Shown: positions 1 to 8,446 of the stretch, piece after piece
Numbering within the stretch: position 1 is the first letter of the stretch
Layout of the letters: each line of letters starts with the position of its first letter
Assembly (NCBI GenBank): GCA_003176035.1
Contig: PSRL01000185.1
Location: 1 to 16,797, forward strand
DNA from: Verrucomicrobiota bacterium
GTDB lineage: Bacteria; Verrucomicrobiota; Verrucomicrobiia; Chthoniobacterales; Xiphinematobacteraceae
Length of the DNA stretch: 16,797 nt
Direction: 5' to 3'
Translations under genes and position numbers: made by a program
The notes under the pieces: generated by a model
Database searches by the model: none
Told to the model about the DNA's origin: nothing
What the model saw: only the letters and a program-made list of their open reading frames with translations

Positions 1-265
1 TCCCGCCGCAATTTGTTTGAGAATTTCCAAATCCTCCAGCTGTTTCTGAAGGAGTGTGAGCGGCCCTAGCTTAGAACGAAGCTCGGAAGCTTCTTGAACA
101 GTATTCTGAGCTTTTTCCCGATTATCCCAAAAACCGGGAGAGGCCATTAGGACTTCCAATCCGTTCAAGCGCTGCGTCAGTCGAGGCGAGTCAAAGGAAC
201 CTCCGCAACTCGGCCAAACGCCCGGCGAGCCCGGAGGTATCAATTAATTGAAGATCTTCGATCAT
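1..265 (-). CDS. prfB: Peptide chain release factor 2 (RF2), 5' part, with programmed frameshift
   Basis: RF2 recognises UGA and UAA stop codons and triggers peptide release on the ribosome. From ATG at 265-263 the zero frame gives 24 codons (starting MIEDLQLIDTSGLAGRLAEL) and then an in-frame TGA at 193-191. Shifting +1 there gives an open frame to the window edge: 64 codons containing LNGLEVLMASPGFWDN and KLGPLTLLQKQLEDLE, the typical N-terminal coiled helical domain of RF2 (compare the PDVWNEPERAQ region of E. coli RF2). The stop falls at codon 25, close to codon 26 in E. coli. No good Shine-Dalgarno lies next to the ATG; a GGAGG is about 25 nt upstream inside the preceding small gene, so translation may be coupled (11 bp gap). 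The stop-codon-recognition (SPF) and GGQ domains lie outside the window. The identification rests on both the protein sequence and the frameshift signal. Confidence 0.93.
190..204 (-). promoter_or_regulatory. Programmed +1 ribosomal frameshift site of prfB
   Basis: On the minus strand the sequence reads GGAGG TTC CTT TGA C. This is the canonical RF2 autoregulatory arrangement: an internal Shine-Dalgarno-like GGAGG (204-200), exactly 3 nt of spacer (199-197), the slippery CTT (196-194), the in-frame TGA (193-191) and a following C (190). In the known mechanism, low RF2 leaves UGA unread, the CUU-bound tRNA slips +1 and full-length RF2 is made. Both flanking frames are open exactly as needed. 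Function here is inferred from the match to the known site. Confidence 0.95.
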
Positions 266-276
266 GAACAGACTAA

Positions 277-432
277 CTATGAGGGGGTGTCCTCCGCAGA
301 GCCAGCTCTTTTTCTCACTTCCCTGGCAGTTTTTCCCACTGGCTTAAGGCATAGTTGCAGGCCTTGGCCAAGGAGCTCGAGAGGAGAATCTTCTGTAGGG
401 GCTTTCCAGAGGTTTTCTCGCAGTTTTTCCAT
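277..432 (-). CDS. Small protein of unknown function (51 aa), coupled to the upstream gene
   Basis: The frame starts at ATG 432-430 and stops at TAG 279-277 (protein begins MEKLRENLWKAPTEDS, ends AGSAEDTPS). Its ATG overlaps the TAA of the preceding small gene by one base (TAATG), a common arrangement for translational coupling, and prfB starts 11 bp after its stop. The protein is hydrophilic and basic in its second half, with one Cys (residue 28) and no signal peptide or membrane segment. I do not recognise the family. The overlap and tight packing in front of prfB are the main arguments that it is real; a non-coding relic is the alternative. Confidence 0.5.
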   Translation of the reverse strand: MEKLRENLWKAPTEDSPLELLGQGLQLCLKPVGKTAREVRKRAGSAEDTPS

Positions 433-608
433 TAGGATCGACTCTGTTCGCGGCGGAGGGTTCTGCGTTTTCCGTAATTAAGTTTTGCTTCTCTGACTTG
501 GTTTTCTTTGGCGTAAAGTTCGGCAATGATTTTTACTACTTCCAAAGCTTCTTCATTTTTTGGATCGATTTTCAGCAGGTCTATAATTTTCCTGCGCTCA
601 TGGGCCAT
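432..608 (-). CDS. Small helical protein of unknown function (58 aa)
   Basis: ATG at 608-606, TAA at 434-432. The protein (begins MAHERRKIIDLLKIDPKNEE, ends RRTLRREQSRS) is strongly charged and predicted by eye to be helical. The stretch LLKIDPKNEEALEVVKIIAELYAKENQVREA resembles a single tetratricopeptide-like helix pair in pattern, but one repeat is too little to assign. It has the best Shine-Dalgarno in the window (GAGGTGG at 619-613, 4 nt before ATG), which supports translation from this start. It heads a tight minus-strand group with the 51-aa gene and prfB. No function is assigned. Confidence 0.6.
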   Translation of the reverse strand: MAHERRKIIDLLKIDPKNEEALEVVKIIAELYAKENQVREAKLNYGKRRTLRREQSRS

Positions 609-612
609 GCAA

Positions 613-619
613 CCACCTC
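613..619 (-). promoter_or_regulatory. Strong ribosome binding site for the 58-aa gene
   Basis: The minus strand reads GAGGTGG then TTGC then ATG (608). This is close to the GGAGGTG complement of the 16S 3' end and is well placed. It decides the start of the 432-608 gene and contrasts with the weak or absent Shine-Dalgarno sequences before most other genes here. Confidence 0.65.
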
Positions 620-741
620 GTATGATTTTCGGTGAGCCAAGAATTTCTTAGGTCCTTGTCGAGCTCAACTCATTTGAAAGTCAAAGATTACCGGTCCCGC
701 CGACAATTCTCACTGTCATTTCCTTGTCTTTTAGGCAGACT

Positions 742-3700
742 CTAAAAGTGATAGGATAAACTCACTAATACACCGTGAGAAACAATTTGGTTTCCACCGA
801 ATTGGGGCGTATAAAAGGCGGATATTGCGGTATGGCGGCCGAGTTGAGCTGTTAACCCAGCATTTCCGAAAGCGTTGTTGCGTGCCGCATCAAATGTGTA
901 GACATAAAATGGAGCACCAAGCCCATTAGCAAATGCCGAACGAATTCCTTGCCCATAATTTAAGAATTCGTGCTGCCAAGAAAGGCCTATAGTTGGAAGA
1001 ATTTGATAACCTGGGGAAATTTGCCAGGAGTAAGCGACATTGGCACCAAGGGAGTACATTAATGAACTGGGGTTGTGTGGACCTCCGCGGACGTTAAGGG
1101 TCCCCGCTCCGGATTCCTGAAAAGAGGAAACTCCCAAGTAAGTATATTGAATCGAATTATTCACTCCGAATCTCCAAGGCCCGAGGTTCCACTCATAACC
1201 GCCACCTAATAGAGAGTTGAGCTCTCCGGCAAATGGATAACTACGTGCGACGCAATTAGCGTACTTAATAGGCCGGTTCATGTTCACGAAATTAGCTCCC
1301 CCCCCTACTATTGTATTGAGATAGAAACCGTTCCATTGAGCGGTTCCATAAAGGCCGAATTTTACGCCGTTACTTCGCAACCAAGCCCTATTTGAATACC
1401 AACCCTTAAATCCCTGATAGCCAACATAACTACCTAAATTAATGTAATCATTCATACGGCAGTCAGCACCCGCACAAAAATAACCTACTATGGAATTCAC
1501 TCTCGGTAGGTCGTGAGGATTAGTGATCCTAGAAAATACACCCGAGGCGGAGGCAAAAATGCCCCACCGCGAAGGTTCTTTCAAATAGCCGATGATTGCC
1601 TTGCCGCGCTTAAAAATCTTTGCTTCATGCTTGTTCAACTGCTCAGACATGGGCTCCCAGGGCAGTCCATACAGGGCAGTGATACCAGCAACACCGTTGA
1701 GACCCGCTCTAACTGCTGCCAGACGGGATGCAATTTGCCCATATTGAGTGTTTGCCGCATTAAAAATAATATCTTTAAGGTTTAAAACAATGAGAGGAGC
1801 GAGTTGCTCAAGCTCTGCTGCAGCCTCTTGTGGGGAGAGAGGTGCTATTGCCCAAGCGGCTTCACTGAATTCTCCTTCAGAGGACCGCGCAATATTCCTA
1901 TTATTTGCGGTCTGATCCGGATCAGAGGCACTACCGCTCTGTGTAGTCGAATAAGTATCCGTTGCAGCTTCAACACCGCGTGCTGTAAGAGTCGCATTGA
2001 ACGCTTGTGCCATTTGTTCCTGTTGGCGGTTAAACCCAACAAACCTAGATTGGATATAGAGTTGAACTTCTTTGTCGGTGTAGTTTATTCCCAGAGCGGC
2101 AGTGTCCTGAATATTCGACTGATTGATACTGACCTGATCACTATTCACTCGGCTGATAATTGAGCGACTGAAAGTTCCGGTCACCACACCTTCAGCAATC
2201 AGAATTGGTATGCTGAGGTCATTTCTACGAACAAATTCCTCTGGCAATTGAACTTCAACCGTACCCTTTAACTGCGCAGAGCCGGTGACACTCAACCCGG
2301 GGCAGGAATTATCTCCGGTAATCCGAGTTACCAGAGTGCCGGTCGAATTTTGCACATAATTGCCATTAAGGACCATGCTGCAAATCTCTCCATTGGTGCC
2401 CGGGCTATATACGCCCGAATTTATAAGCGTTCCGATGAGAAGACCTGTGCCACTCAGTGTAGCATCAGCAGCGATCTCAATTCTGTCGCTCCTTAATGAA
2501 CAATTTATTTGCAGGTGCCCGGTATGAATCTTAAGATTTCTGATATATGGTGGCTCGCTCGGACAAGGCGCATTTGAACTCATCTGGAGAGGCTTTCTGG
2601 TTGGAACAAGTAATCGAACTTCGTTGTCTCCATAAATAATCTCCAGAGGAACCCTTGGAGGAAGATATAAATCCGAAAACGTGCCGTGCACACTACCCGT
2701 CGCTGTCAAAATGTTAAATTCTGTTCCTTCGTCGGGAAAATATTCATCCACCAGGCCCACTCGTAAAGTTCCGTCTAATTCCGCTTTGCCTTCTACCATA
2801 AGGCGGTCATAGCGCGTCTCACTTTCAAGCTGAGTCACCAAAGCGCCCTGCGGATCTTGCCTATAGTTACCAGTAATTATTAGTGCTAATGGGCTATTGC
2901 CTCCTTGTATGGTACCGGCGTTTATCACATTTCCACCGATCGTTCCTTTGCCACCCACCCTTCCATTAGGAGTAACCTGTACAGTAGTACTCTTGAGGTA
3001 ACCATTTATAAAAAAAGCTCCGTTCTCAACAATTGTAGCGCCCGTATAGGTTTGATCAGAATTAAAGTTTACTTGGCCTCCGGGGCTATCCACAACTACG
3101 ATTCCCAAACCGGAAATAGTGCCGGTAAACGTGCCGGTACCGGGCTGTACAAAGACAAGCCGGCTGTGGTTGAGAATGTTGCCTTGGAGGGAGGACGTAG
3201 AACCCATCAGTGTACCTGCATCGATAGTAGTACCACCCGTATAATTGTTCTCCCCCGTAAGAACTGTGGTGCCACTGCCCGCCTGCAGTAATAAACCGCT
3301 CCCCTGAATCATTCCGCTGAGAGTGAGGATATCTTTGCGATTGATGATCAGGGCACCATCGTTTTGAATTTTCGGACTTGCAACTGAGCCGGTTGTCCCG
3401 CCGCTTCCTAATTGGATGGCTCCCGAACTGATTATCATTGTGCCTGTATTTGTATTCTCCCCAACAAATATCTGGGTGCCGGTGCCCACTTTGTTAATAG
3501 AAAGTGATGACGAGGGACCATTTGTAAGGGTTCCATAAAAGGTGCCGCTGGCATGGGTAGCTCCAATGGCAAGGACTGCTTTACCAGTTCCCGTGCTAGT
3601 CACCTTACTGCCTGCAGCTCCGGAGAGACTTCCGATAATGCTATCGTGACTTTGGACATCTAAGGTTCCCTTTTCCTTCAGAACGACATTCGAATTAGCG

Positions 3701-5400
3701 CTGAATGCATAGGCGGCGCCCTGTGCGAGCGTGCCTTCGCTAACAGTTGTTTCTGCAGAATAAGTATTAGTACCACTGAGTATTTGAGTGCCAACTCCTT
3801 CTTTATTGAAGGAAACGGATGATGAACCATCTTCGATATTTCCAATGAAATTTCCGTTAGAGTGATTGGCTACCACAGTAAGAGTTGCATTGGAGGTTCC
3901 GCTGTTTGTGATCCTGGAATTGGGGTCGCTGGAGAGATCTCCAATACGATTATTTTGTCCTCGCAAATCCAAAACCGTATCCGTTGTCATGGAAATATTC
4001 GAATTTGGGCTTAAAGCATTTGCAGTCCCCGTCGTAAGGGTACCTGATTTTATCAATGTGTCTCCTGAGTACACATTTTTTCCTTCCAGTACCAAATTAC
4101 CGCCGCCTTCTTTAACAAAAGTGCCCTTGCCCTCTATGGTTCCCGGGAAGACGGACTCATCCGATCTGTTGATTACAAATGTGCCACTGTTCTTAATATT
4201 ACCTATTATCGAACCTGTGGTGCCTCCATCACCGATTTGGAAAATCCCTTCGTGAATCACCGTTCCCGCAGTATATCCGTTACTTCCCGTAAGAATTTGC
4301 GTGCCGGTTCCCTTCTTGTGTACGCTAAGATAGGCCGTTCCATCTCTAAGCTGTCCATGGTACTCGCCATCTTCATTGTTATTGCCCACCGCCAGATTTG
4401 CTGAGACCCGCCCATTATTGATAACTACAGCTTGAGGTGATCCTGACAACGCTCCAATGGCTTGGGGATTACCATTGAGATCCAGAGTACTCGAAAAATG
4501 TAGTGAAACACTTGAATTAGGACTTAACGCATTTGTGCCCCCTGCGACCAGAGTGTCTATCTGAACATCGGTAGGCCCCGAGTAGGTGTTCTCCGCTGAC
4601 AGAGCCAGGGTTCCTCCACCTGTTAATTTCAGAGGTCCGTTTCCCTCGATTCGCGAGCGGATATTGAGCTCCGTGCCGACATGAATTGTACCACCCTCCT
4701 CCTCGATGCGCAATAGACCTGGTCCGGTAATATCAGAGGAATCATATCCAAGCGTGGAAAGCGTTCCGCCGTCGAGTACGATGACGTGATTTGTTTGCGA
4801 AGTAGTAACCGCCCCTGTTACCAGATGCCCACCATTTACTGTGACAGTCCCACTGCCTTTGCCGAAAACTACGGAAGCTATATTCGCCTCGCCACCATCT
4901 ATGGCCACACTCGCCGCACCTCCTTCTCCTACGGAAAGTTGGCGAGCATCGATAACCCCGCCCGAGAGACGCAAGGAACCTGTGCCATTTCTTGCGCCCC
5001 CGACTGAAATGGTTTCTTTAATGCTCAATGTAGCATCTTTCAAGGTGATCTTACCTTGGCCACCAAACCCGCCGACAAACGCATTCTTCGCATGGACTCG
5101 ACCCTTTTGTATTGTCATTGATCCGATATCAGGCTGTCCAGCAATACCACCGACGACTAGGTTTTGAGCAATGTTCAGCGTCCCGCTCACGGTCACTATT
5201 GGCTTAGCGCTAGCAGTTCCTACATGAAAGTCCCCGGGCTCATCCAGATGGTCTCCGGGAGCAACTCGATAGGGTGTGGGAGGAACCAGGGATATGGTCG
5301 GCACTATGTGTTGCAAGACTTCGTTAGCCTCTGCTGCCAGATCCGAGGCAAACAGGACAGTCCCGATCAATAAAAATGCACAAAAAAAATCTTTTACCAT
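742..5400 (-). CDS. Giant autotransporter with beta-strand repeat passenger (1552 aa)
   Basis: A surface or secreted protein of the classical autotransporter type. Residues 1-23 form a signal peptide (KD, hydrophobic core FFCAFLLIGTVLFA, then DLAAEA). The passenger is a right-handed beta-helix type sequence rich in G, T, S and N. From about residue 255 it carries repeated units of the autotransporter-associated beta strand kind, with cores such as LALSAENTYSGPT, LVLEGKNVYSG, QILSGTNTYSA and VLTGENNYTGGTT. A larger module recurs three times (ALSPNS/AFSANS near residues 291, 462 and 565, each followed by a G-GTQI core), and a second module (QIGDGGTTGS / QLGSGGTTGS then an INR core) recurs near 388 and 663. 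Two stem-like segments follow. The last ~275 residues (from RWGIFASASG) are the outer-membrane barrel, ending in the expected aromatic residue (LSYHF). Cysteines occur in the second stem and in the barrel, unusual for this class. There is no clear Shine-Dalgarno; the start is chosen by the signal peptide. No protease or adhesin motif was seen. Confidence 0.92.
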   Translation of the reverse strand: MVKDFFCAFLLIGTVLFASDLAAEANEVLQHIVPTISLVPPTPYRVAPGDHLDEPGDFHVGTASAKPIVTVSGTLNIAQNLVVGGIAGQPDIGSMTIQKGRVHAKNAFVGGFGGQGKITLKDATLSIKETISVGGARNGTGSLRLSGGVIDARQLSVGEGGAASVAIDGGEANIASVVFGKGSGTVTVNGGHLVTGAVTTSQTNHVIVLDGGTLSTLGYDSSDITGPGLLRIEEEGGTIHVGTELNIRSRIEGNGPLKLTGGGTLALSAENTYSGPTDVQIDTLVAGGTNALSPNSSVSLHFSSTLDLNGNPQAIGALSGSPQAVVINNGRVSANLAVGNNNEDGEYHGQLRDGTAYLSVHKKGTGTQILTGSNGYTAGTVIHEGIFQIGDGGTTGSIIGNIKNSGTFVINRSDESVFPGTIEGKGTFVKEGGGNLVLEGKNVYSGDTLIKSGTLTTGTANALSPNSNISMTTDTVLDLRGQNNRIGDLSSDPNSRITNSGTSNATLTVVANHSNGNFIGNIEDGSSSVSFNKEGVGTQILSGTNTYSAETTVSEGTLAQGAAYAFSANSNVVLKEKGTLDVQSHDSIIGSLSGAAGSKVTSTGTGKAVLAIGATHASGTFYGTLTNGPSSSLSINKVGTGTQIFVGENTNTGTMIISSGAIQLGSGGTTGSVASPKIQNDGALIINRKDILTLSGMIQGSGLLLQAGSGTTVLTGENNYTGGTTIDAGTLMGSTSSLQGNILNHSRLVFVQPGTGTFTGTISGLGIVVVDSPGGQVNFNSDQTYTGATIVENGAFFINGYLKSTTVQVTPNGRVGGKGTIGGNVINAGTIQGGNSPLALIITGNYRQDPQGALVTQLESETRYDRLMVEGKAELDGTLRVGLVDEYFPDEGTEFNILTATGSVHGTFSDLYLPPRVPLEIIYGDNEVRLLVPTRKPLQMSSNAPCPSEPPYIRNLKIHTGHLQINCSLRSDRIEIAADATLSGTGLLIGTLINSGVYSPGTNGEICSMVLNGNYVQNSTGTLVTRITGDNSCPGLSVTGSAQLKGTVEVQLPEEFVRRNDLSIPILIAEGVVTGTFSRSIISRVNSDQVSINQSNIQDTAALGINYTDKEVQLYIQSRFVGFNRQQEQMAQAFNATLTARGVEAATDTYSTTQSGSASDPDQTANNRNIARSSEGEFSEAAWAIAPLSPQEAAAELEQLAPLIVLNLKDIIFNAANTQYGQIASRLAAVRAGLNGVAGITALYGLPWEPMSEQLNKHEAKIFKRGKAIIGYLKEPSRWGIFASASGVFSRITNPHDLPRVNSIVGYFCAGADCRMNDYINLGSYVGYQGFKGWYSNRAWLRSNGVKFGLYGTAQWNGFYLNTIVGGGANFVNMNRPIKYANCVARSYPFAGELNSLLGGGYEWNLGPWRFGVNNSIQYTYLGVSSFQESGAGTLNVRGGPHNPSSLMYSLGANVAYSWQISPGYQILPTIGLSWQHEFLNYGQGIRSAFANGLGAPFYVYTFDAARNNAFGNAGLTAQLGRHTAISAFYTPQFGGNQIVSHGVLVSLSYHF

Positions 5401-5807
5401 TGAGGGAAAAAGACTTACGTTGTAGAGATTCTCAGCGCAATTAAAAAATCCGAATGCTCCTTGAATGGAGCATCAACTTAGGCTACCCTACCACGGCGGG
5501 GGCTCCTGCTGTTTGACGTCCGAGCAAACCGGTCTGGAGAAAATGCATTATTATGAGCCTGAGCTGGGTCGATCTGCATTGCGGACACAAAAGAGAGGCT
5601 ATGATTCCGAATCCAAGCCTTCTTACTTTGATTGGTGAGCAAATCGGTATCGCTTCTCCGAGTAAACCACCACCGGAATACCTTACAATAATTAATGCCT
5701 ATTACGACAGCGGCTTACGCTTTACTGTCCCCATCTGAATGTTTATCAGACACGGAAAGCTATTGAATCCCAGTGACAATCCCTATAACTACTAGTAGTA
5801 GGAAAAT
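5401..5807. other. Divergent intergenic region between the autotransporter gene and sdhC
   Basis: This 407-bp region should hold the promoters of both the minus-strand autotransporter and the plus-strand sdh operon. I see one terminator-like hairpin on the minus strand (listed separately). On the plus strand there is a possible TATAAC (5784-5789) with TTGAAT 15 bp upstream (5763-5768), too short a spacing to trust. A 61-codon plus-strand frame (5553-5738) shows no recognisable motif, signal or good ribosome site and I do not call it a gene. Confidence 0.5.
5443..5473 (-). terminator. Terminator-like hairpin in the leader of the autotransporter gene
   Basis: On the minus strand ATGCTCC (5473-5467) and GGAGCAT (5460-5454) form a perfect 7-bp stem with a 6-nt loop, followed after 5 nt by six T (5448-5443). 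It points toward the autotransporter start 42 bp away, and no other minus-strand gene lies upstream in the spacer. It could therefore be an attenuator in the 5' leader, or end a short upstream RNA. The stem is modest and the gap to the T run is longer than ideal. Confidence 0.4.
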
Positions 5808-6533
5808 ATGTCGTTTTCGTCAGCAGTTTCAAAGGCGCCAAAAACTTTTGGGCACTCCTGGATTGGTTCCTCCATCGGTCAAAAAACCATCGTTGCCGTT
5901 ACTGGTATTATTTTGATTTTGTTTGTCTTCGGCCACCTTTTGGGCAATCTCACGATTTTTCTAGGACCCGAGTGGATTAATAGCTACGCGCAACATCTCC
6001 GAGACTGGGGTCCACTCCTCTGGATGGTGCGAGTGGTCTTGATCTTAGCAGTCCTCCTCCACATCTATTTTACGATGCTTTTGTGGAATTCGGCCGCAAA
6101 GGGGACACCTGAGAAAACCGTCTTCCGCACTCAGATTCAAACAACTATTTTTAGCCGCACGATGCGACTGAGCGGCTTAATTATTTTTGCTTTTGTGGTT
6201 TTTCACCTTGCTCACTTCACGTGGGGATGGATCCAGCCTGAATATGCCCATCTCAATACCGATCAAAATCAACATAATGTATTTGCAATGATGGTGTATG
6301 GATTTCGAAATCCTTATATAGTCGCCTTTTATATATTGGGTTTAGCTCTCCTCGCCTTTCATCTGAGCCATGGAATCGGCAGTTTATTTCAAACGTTGGG
6401 TCTCTCTAATCAAAAGTTACGGCCTCTCTTTAATACCGCGGGGCGGTGGATTGCCTGGGCCCTTTTCTTAGGATACGTTTCCATTCCTCTTTCGATTTTC
6501 TTTTTCGGTCTGGGCAATGATCTTGTAAAATGA
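5808..6533 (+). CDS. sdhC: Succinate dehydrogenase cytochrome b membrane anchor (241 aa)
   Basis: This is the single-subunit, five-helix membrane anchor of a type B succinate:quinone oxidoreductase. It binds haem b and the quinone and links SdhA/SdhB to the membrane. About five hydrophobic segments are visible (residues ~28-50, 70-95, 120-140, 168-190, 212-232). Histidines suitable as haem ligands lie in them: H43 (FGHLLGN), H85 (LLHIYF), H133/H136 (FHLAHF) and H185 (FHLSHG). This is the pattern of the two-haem Wolinella and Bacillus anchors. Length fits the family (~200-250 aa). The start has AGGA 5 nt upstream. The stop overlaps the sdhA start (ATGA), so the two are translationally coupled. 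Type B enzymes usually work with menaquinone; that is family knowledge, not seen here. Confidence 0.93.
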   Translation: MSFSSAVSKAPKTFGHSWIGSSIGQKTIVAVTGIILILFVFGHLLGNLTIFLGPEWINSYAQHLRDWGPLLWMVRVVLILAVLLHIYFTMLLWNSAAKGTPEKTVFRTQIQTTIFSRTMRLSGLIIFAFVVFHLAHFTWGWIQPEYAHLNTDQNQHNVFAMMVYGFRNPYIVAFYILGLALLAFHLSHGIGSLFQTLGLSNQKLRPLFNTAGRWIAWALFLGYVSIPLSIFFFGLGNDLVK

Positions 6534-8446
6534 CACTCAACGCAAAAATTCCTGAGGGACCCCTTGAGAAAAAATGGACCTCTTTTAAAGACAATGCCAA
6601 GCTCATCAATCCTGCAAACAAGCGTAAATTGAAGATCTTGATTGTAGGCAGCGGATTAGCCGGAGCTTCAGCAGCGGCCACCTTAGGAGAACAGGGATAT
6701 CAGATTGAATGCTTTTGCTATCAGGACAGTCCTCGACGCGCTCACAGCATTGCTGCCCAGGGCGGTATTAATGCCGCCAAGAATTACCAGAACGATGGTG
6801 ACAGTGTTTTTCGACTTTTTTACGATACTATCAAAGGAGGCGATTTTCGTTCCCGCGAAGCAAATGTCTATCGCCTCGCGGAAGTCAGCGCATCCATTAT
6901 CGATCAATGCGTCGCACAGGGTGTCCCTTTTGCTCGCGAATATGGCGGTCTTCTTGCAAATCGTTCCTTTGGCGGTGCTCAAGTTTCTCGGACATTTTAT
7001 GCACGCGGCCAGACAGGTCAGCAATTGCTTTTAGGCGCCTATCAAGCCCTGGAACAGCAAATTGCGCTGGGGCAGGTAAAAATGTTTCCTCGCACGGAAA
7101 TGTTGGACCTTGTCTTAGTAGACGGAAACGCAAAAGGTATTGTGGTTCGCGATCTCATTACAGGAGAAATTCGTTCTCATGCAGGAGACGCAGTTCTTCT
7201 CTGCACCGGCGGTTACGGGAATGTGTTCTACCTCTCAACGAACGCCAGAGGTTGTAATGCCACAGCTATTTATCGCGCTTATAAACGCGGAGCATTGTTT
7301 GCCAATCCCTGTTACACTCAAATTCACCCCACCTGCATTCCAGTCAGTGGTGATTATCAGTCAAAGCTGACTCTCATGTCCGAGTCCTTACGTAATGATG
7401 GTCGCGTTTGGGTTCCCAAGCAAAAAAAGGATTGTAATAAAGTTCCTCGAGACGTTCCTGAGTCAGATCGCGACTATTTTCTCGAACGCAAATACCCCAG
7501 TTACGGAAACTTGGCTCCCCGAGATATTTCTTCGCGCAGCGCCAAAGAAGTTTGTGATGAGGGACGAGGTGTGGGTCCAGGTGGGCGTGGCGTTTACTTG
7601 GATTTTAGCGACGCCCTAGGAAGGTTGGGGCGTAAAACTGTTGAAGAACGGTACGGGAATCTCTTTGAGATGTACGAGAATATCACCGGAGAGAACGCCT
7701 ATGAACGGCCCATGCGCATCTACCCGGCTGTGCACTACACCATGGGGGGCCTCTGGGTAGATTATCATTTAATGAGTAATATCCCAGGTCTCTATGTGCT
7801 TGGCGAAGCTAATTTCTCCGATCATGGTGCTAATCGCTTGGGAGCTAGTGCGCTTATGCAGGGGCTTGCGGATGGATATTTTGTAATCCCTTATACAATA
7901 GGACATTATCTCTCAGAGCAATTTGGGAAGCGGCCCAGTGTGGACCATTCCGCGTTTCAAGATGCAGAAAAAGCAATACGCCGATCGACTGCACAGTTCC
8001 TTTCCATACGCGGGAATCAATCTGCCGGTTCTTTTCACCACCGGCTAGGAAATCTCATGTGGGAAAATTGCGGAATGGCTCGCAGTAAGGAAAGTTTAAT
8101 TAACGCCTTAGAAAAAATCCCTCTGCTGCGCGAAGAATTCTGGAAAAATGTCAATGTCTTAGGCTCGGAAAAAAGCTTCAATCAATCCTTAGAACAAGCG
8201 GGGCGAATTGCCGACTTTCTGGAGCTTGGAGAACTCTTATGTCGTGACGCTCTCCATCGAGAGGAATCCTGCGGAGGACATTTCCGTGTGGAACACCAAA
8301 CCGGCGATGGCGAAGCTTTGCGCGACGATCAAAATTTCGCCTACGTGGCGGCATGGAAATTCGAAGGCGAGCAATCCCTGCCTTCTCTTGTTAAAGAACC
8401 TCTGATTTACGAGGCAGTTCACCTCGCCACACGGAGTTACAAATAG
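6530..8446 (+). CDS. sdhA: Succinate dehydrogenase flavoprotein subunit (638 aa)
   Basis: It oxidises succinate to fumarate in the TCA cycle and passes electrons through FAD to SdhB. Visible motifs: the FAD-binding GSGLAGASAA (residues 40-49); HSIAAQGGINAA with H72 as the expected covalent FAD attachment site; the substrate-binding HPT (266-268) in CYTQIHPTCIP; the catalytic arginine region LAPRDISSR (R331); YPAVHYTMGG (H402); and GEANFSDHGANRLGASAL (426-443), which closes the FAD site. The long form (~640 aa) and motif wording match the Bacillus/Bacteroidetes/Chlamydia-type flavoprotein rather than the shorter E. coli SdhA. It overlaps sdhC by 4 bp. The next gene, sdhB, is unusually far away (168-174 bp). 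Confidence 0.96.
   Translation: MTLNAKIPEGPLEKKWTSFKDNAKLINPANKRKLKILIVGSGLAGASAAATLGEQGYQIECFCYQDSPRRAHSIAAQGGINAAKNYQNDGDSVFRLFYDTIKGGDFRSREANVYRLAEVSASIIDQCVAQGVPFAREYGGLLANRSFGGAQVSRTFYARGQTGQQLLLGAYQALEQQIALGQVKMFPRTEMLDLVLVDGNAKGIVVRDLITGEIRSHAGDAVLLCTGGYGNVFYLSTNARGCNATAIYRAYKRGALFANPCYTQIHPTCIPVSGDYQSKLTLMSESLRNDGRVWVPKQKKDCNKVPRDVPESDRDYFLERKYPSYGNLAPRDISSRSAKEVCDEGRGVGPGGRGVYLDFSDALGRLGRKTVEERYGNLFEMYENITGENAYERPMRIYPAVHYTMGGLWVDYHLMSNIPGLYVLGEANFSDHGANRLGASALMQGLADGYFVIPYTIGHYLSEQFGKRPSVDHSAFQDAEKAIRRSTAQFLSIRGNQSAGSFHHRLGNLMWENCGMARSKESLINALEKIPLLREEFWKNVNVLGSEKSFNQSLEQAGRIADFLELGELLCRDALHREESCGGHFRVEHQTGDGEALRDDQNFAYVAAWKFEGEQSLPSLVKEPLIYEAVHLATRSYK

Noticed and set aside
248..481. 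77-codon plus-strand frame
   Set aside because: It lies opposite prfB and the two coupled small genes, which have frame continuity, overlap and a ribosome site; this frame has no recognisable motif.
1804..2163. 119-codon plus-strand frame, and similar plus-strand frames at 2905-3291 and 3866-4255
   Set aside because: All are antisense to the autotransporter and mirror its repetitive Gly/Thr-rich codons. The minus-strand frame is continuous with signal peptide and barrel.
5553..5738. 61-codon plus-strand frame upstream of sdhC
   Set aside because: No ribosome site at good spacing, no recognisable motif or signal, and unremarkable composition; could be chance in a 407-bp spacer.
5784..5789. 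TATAAC as the sdhC promoter -10 box
   Set aside because: The only -35-like hexamer (TTGAAT) is 15 bp away, shorter than usual, and the resulting leader would barely include the ribosome site.
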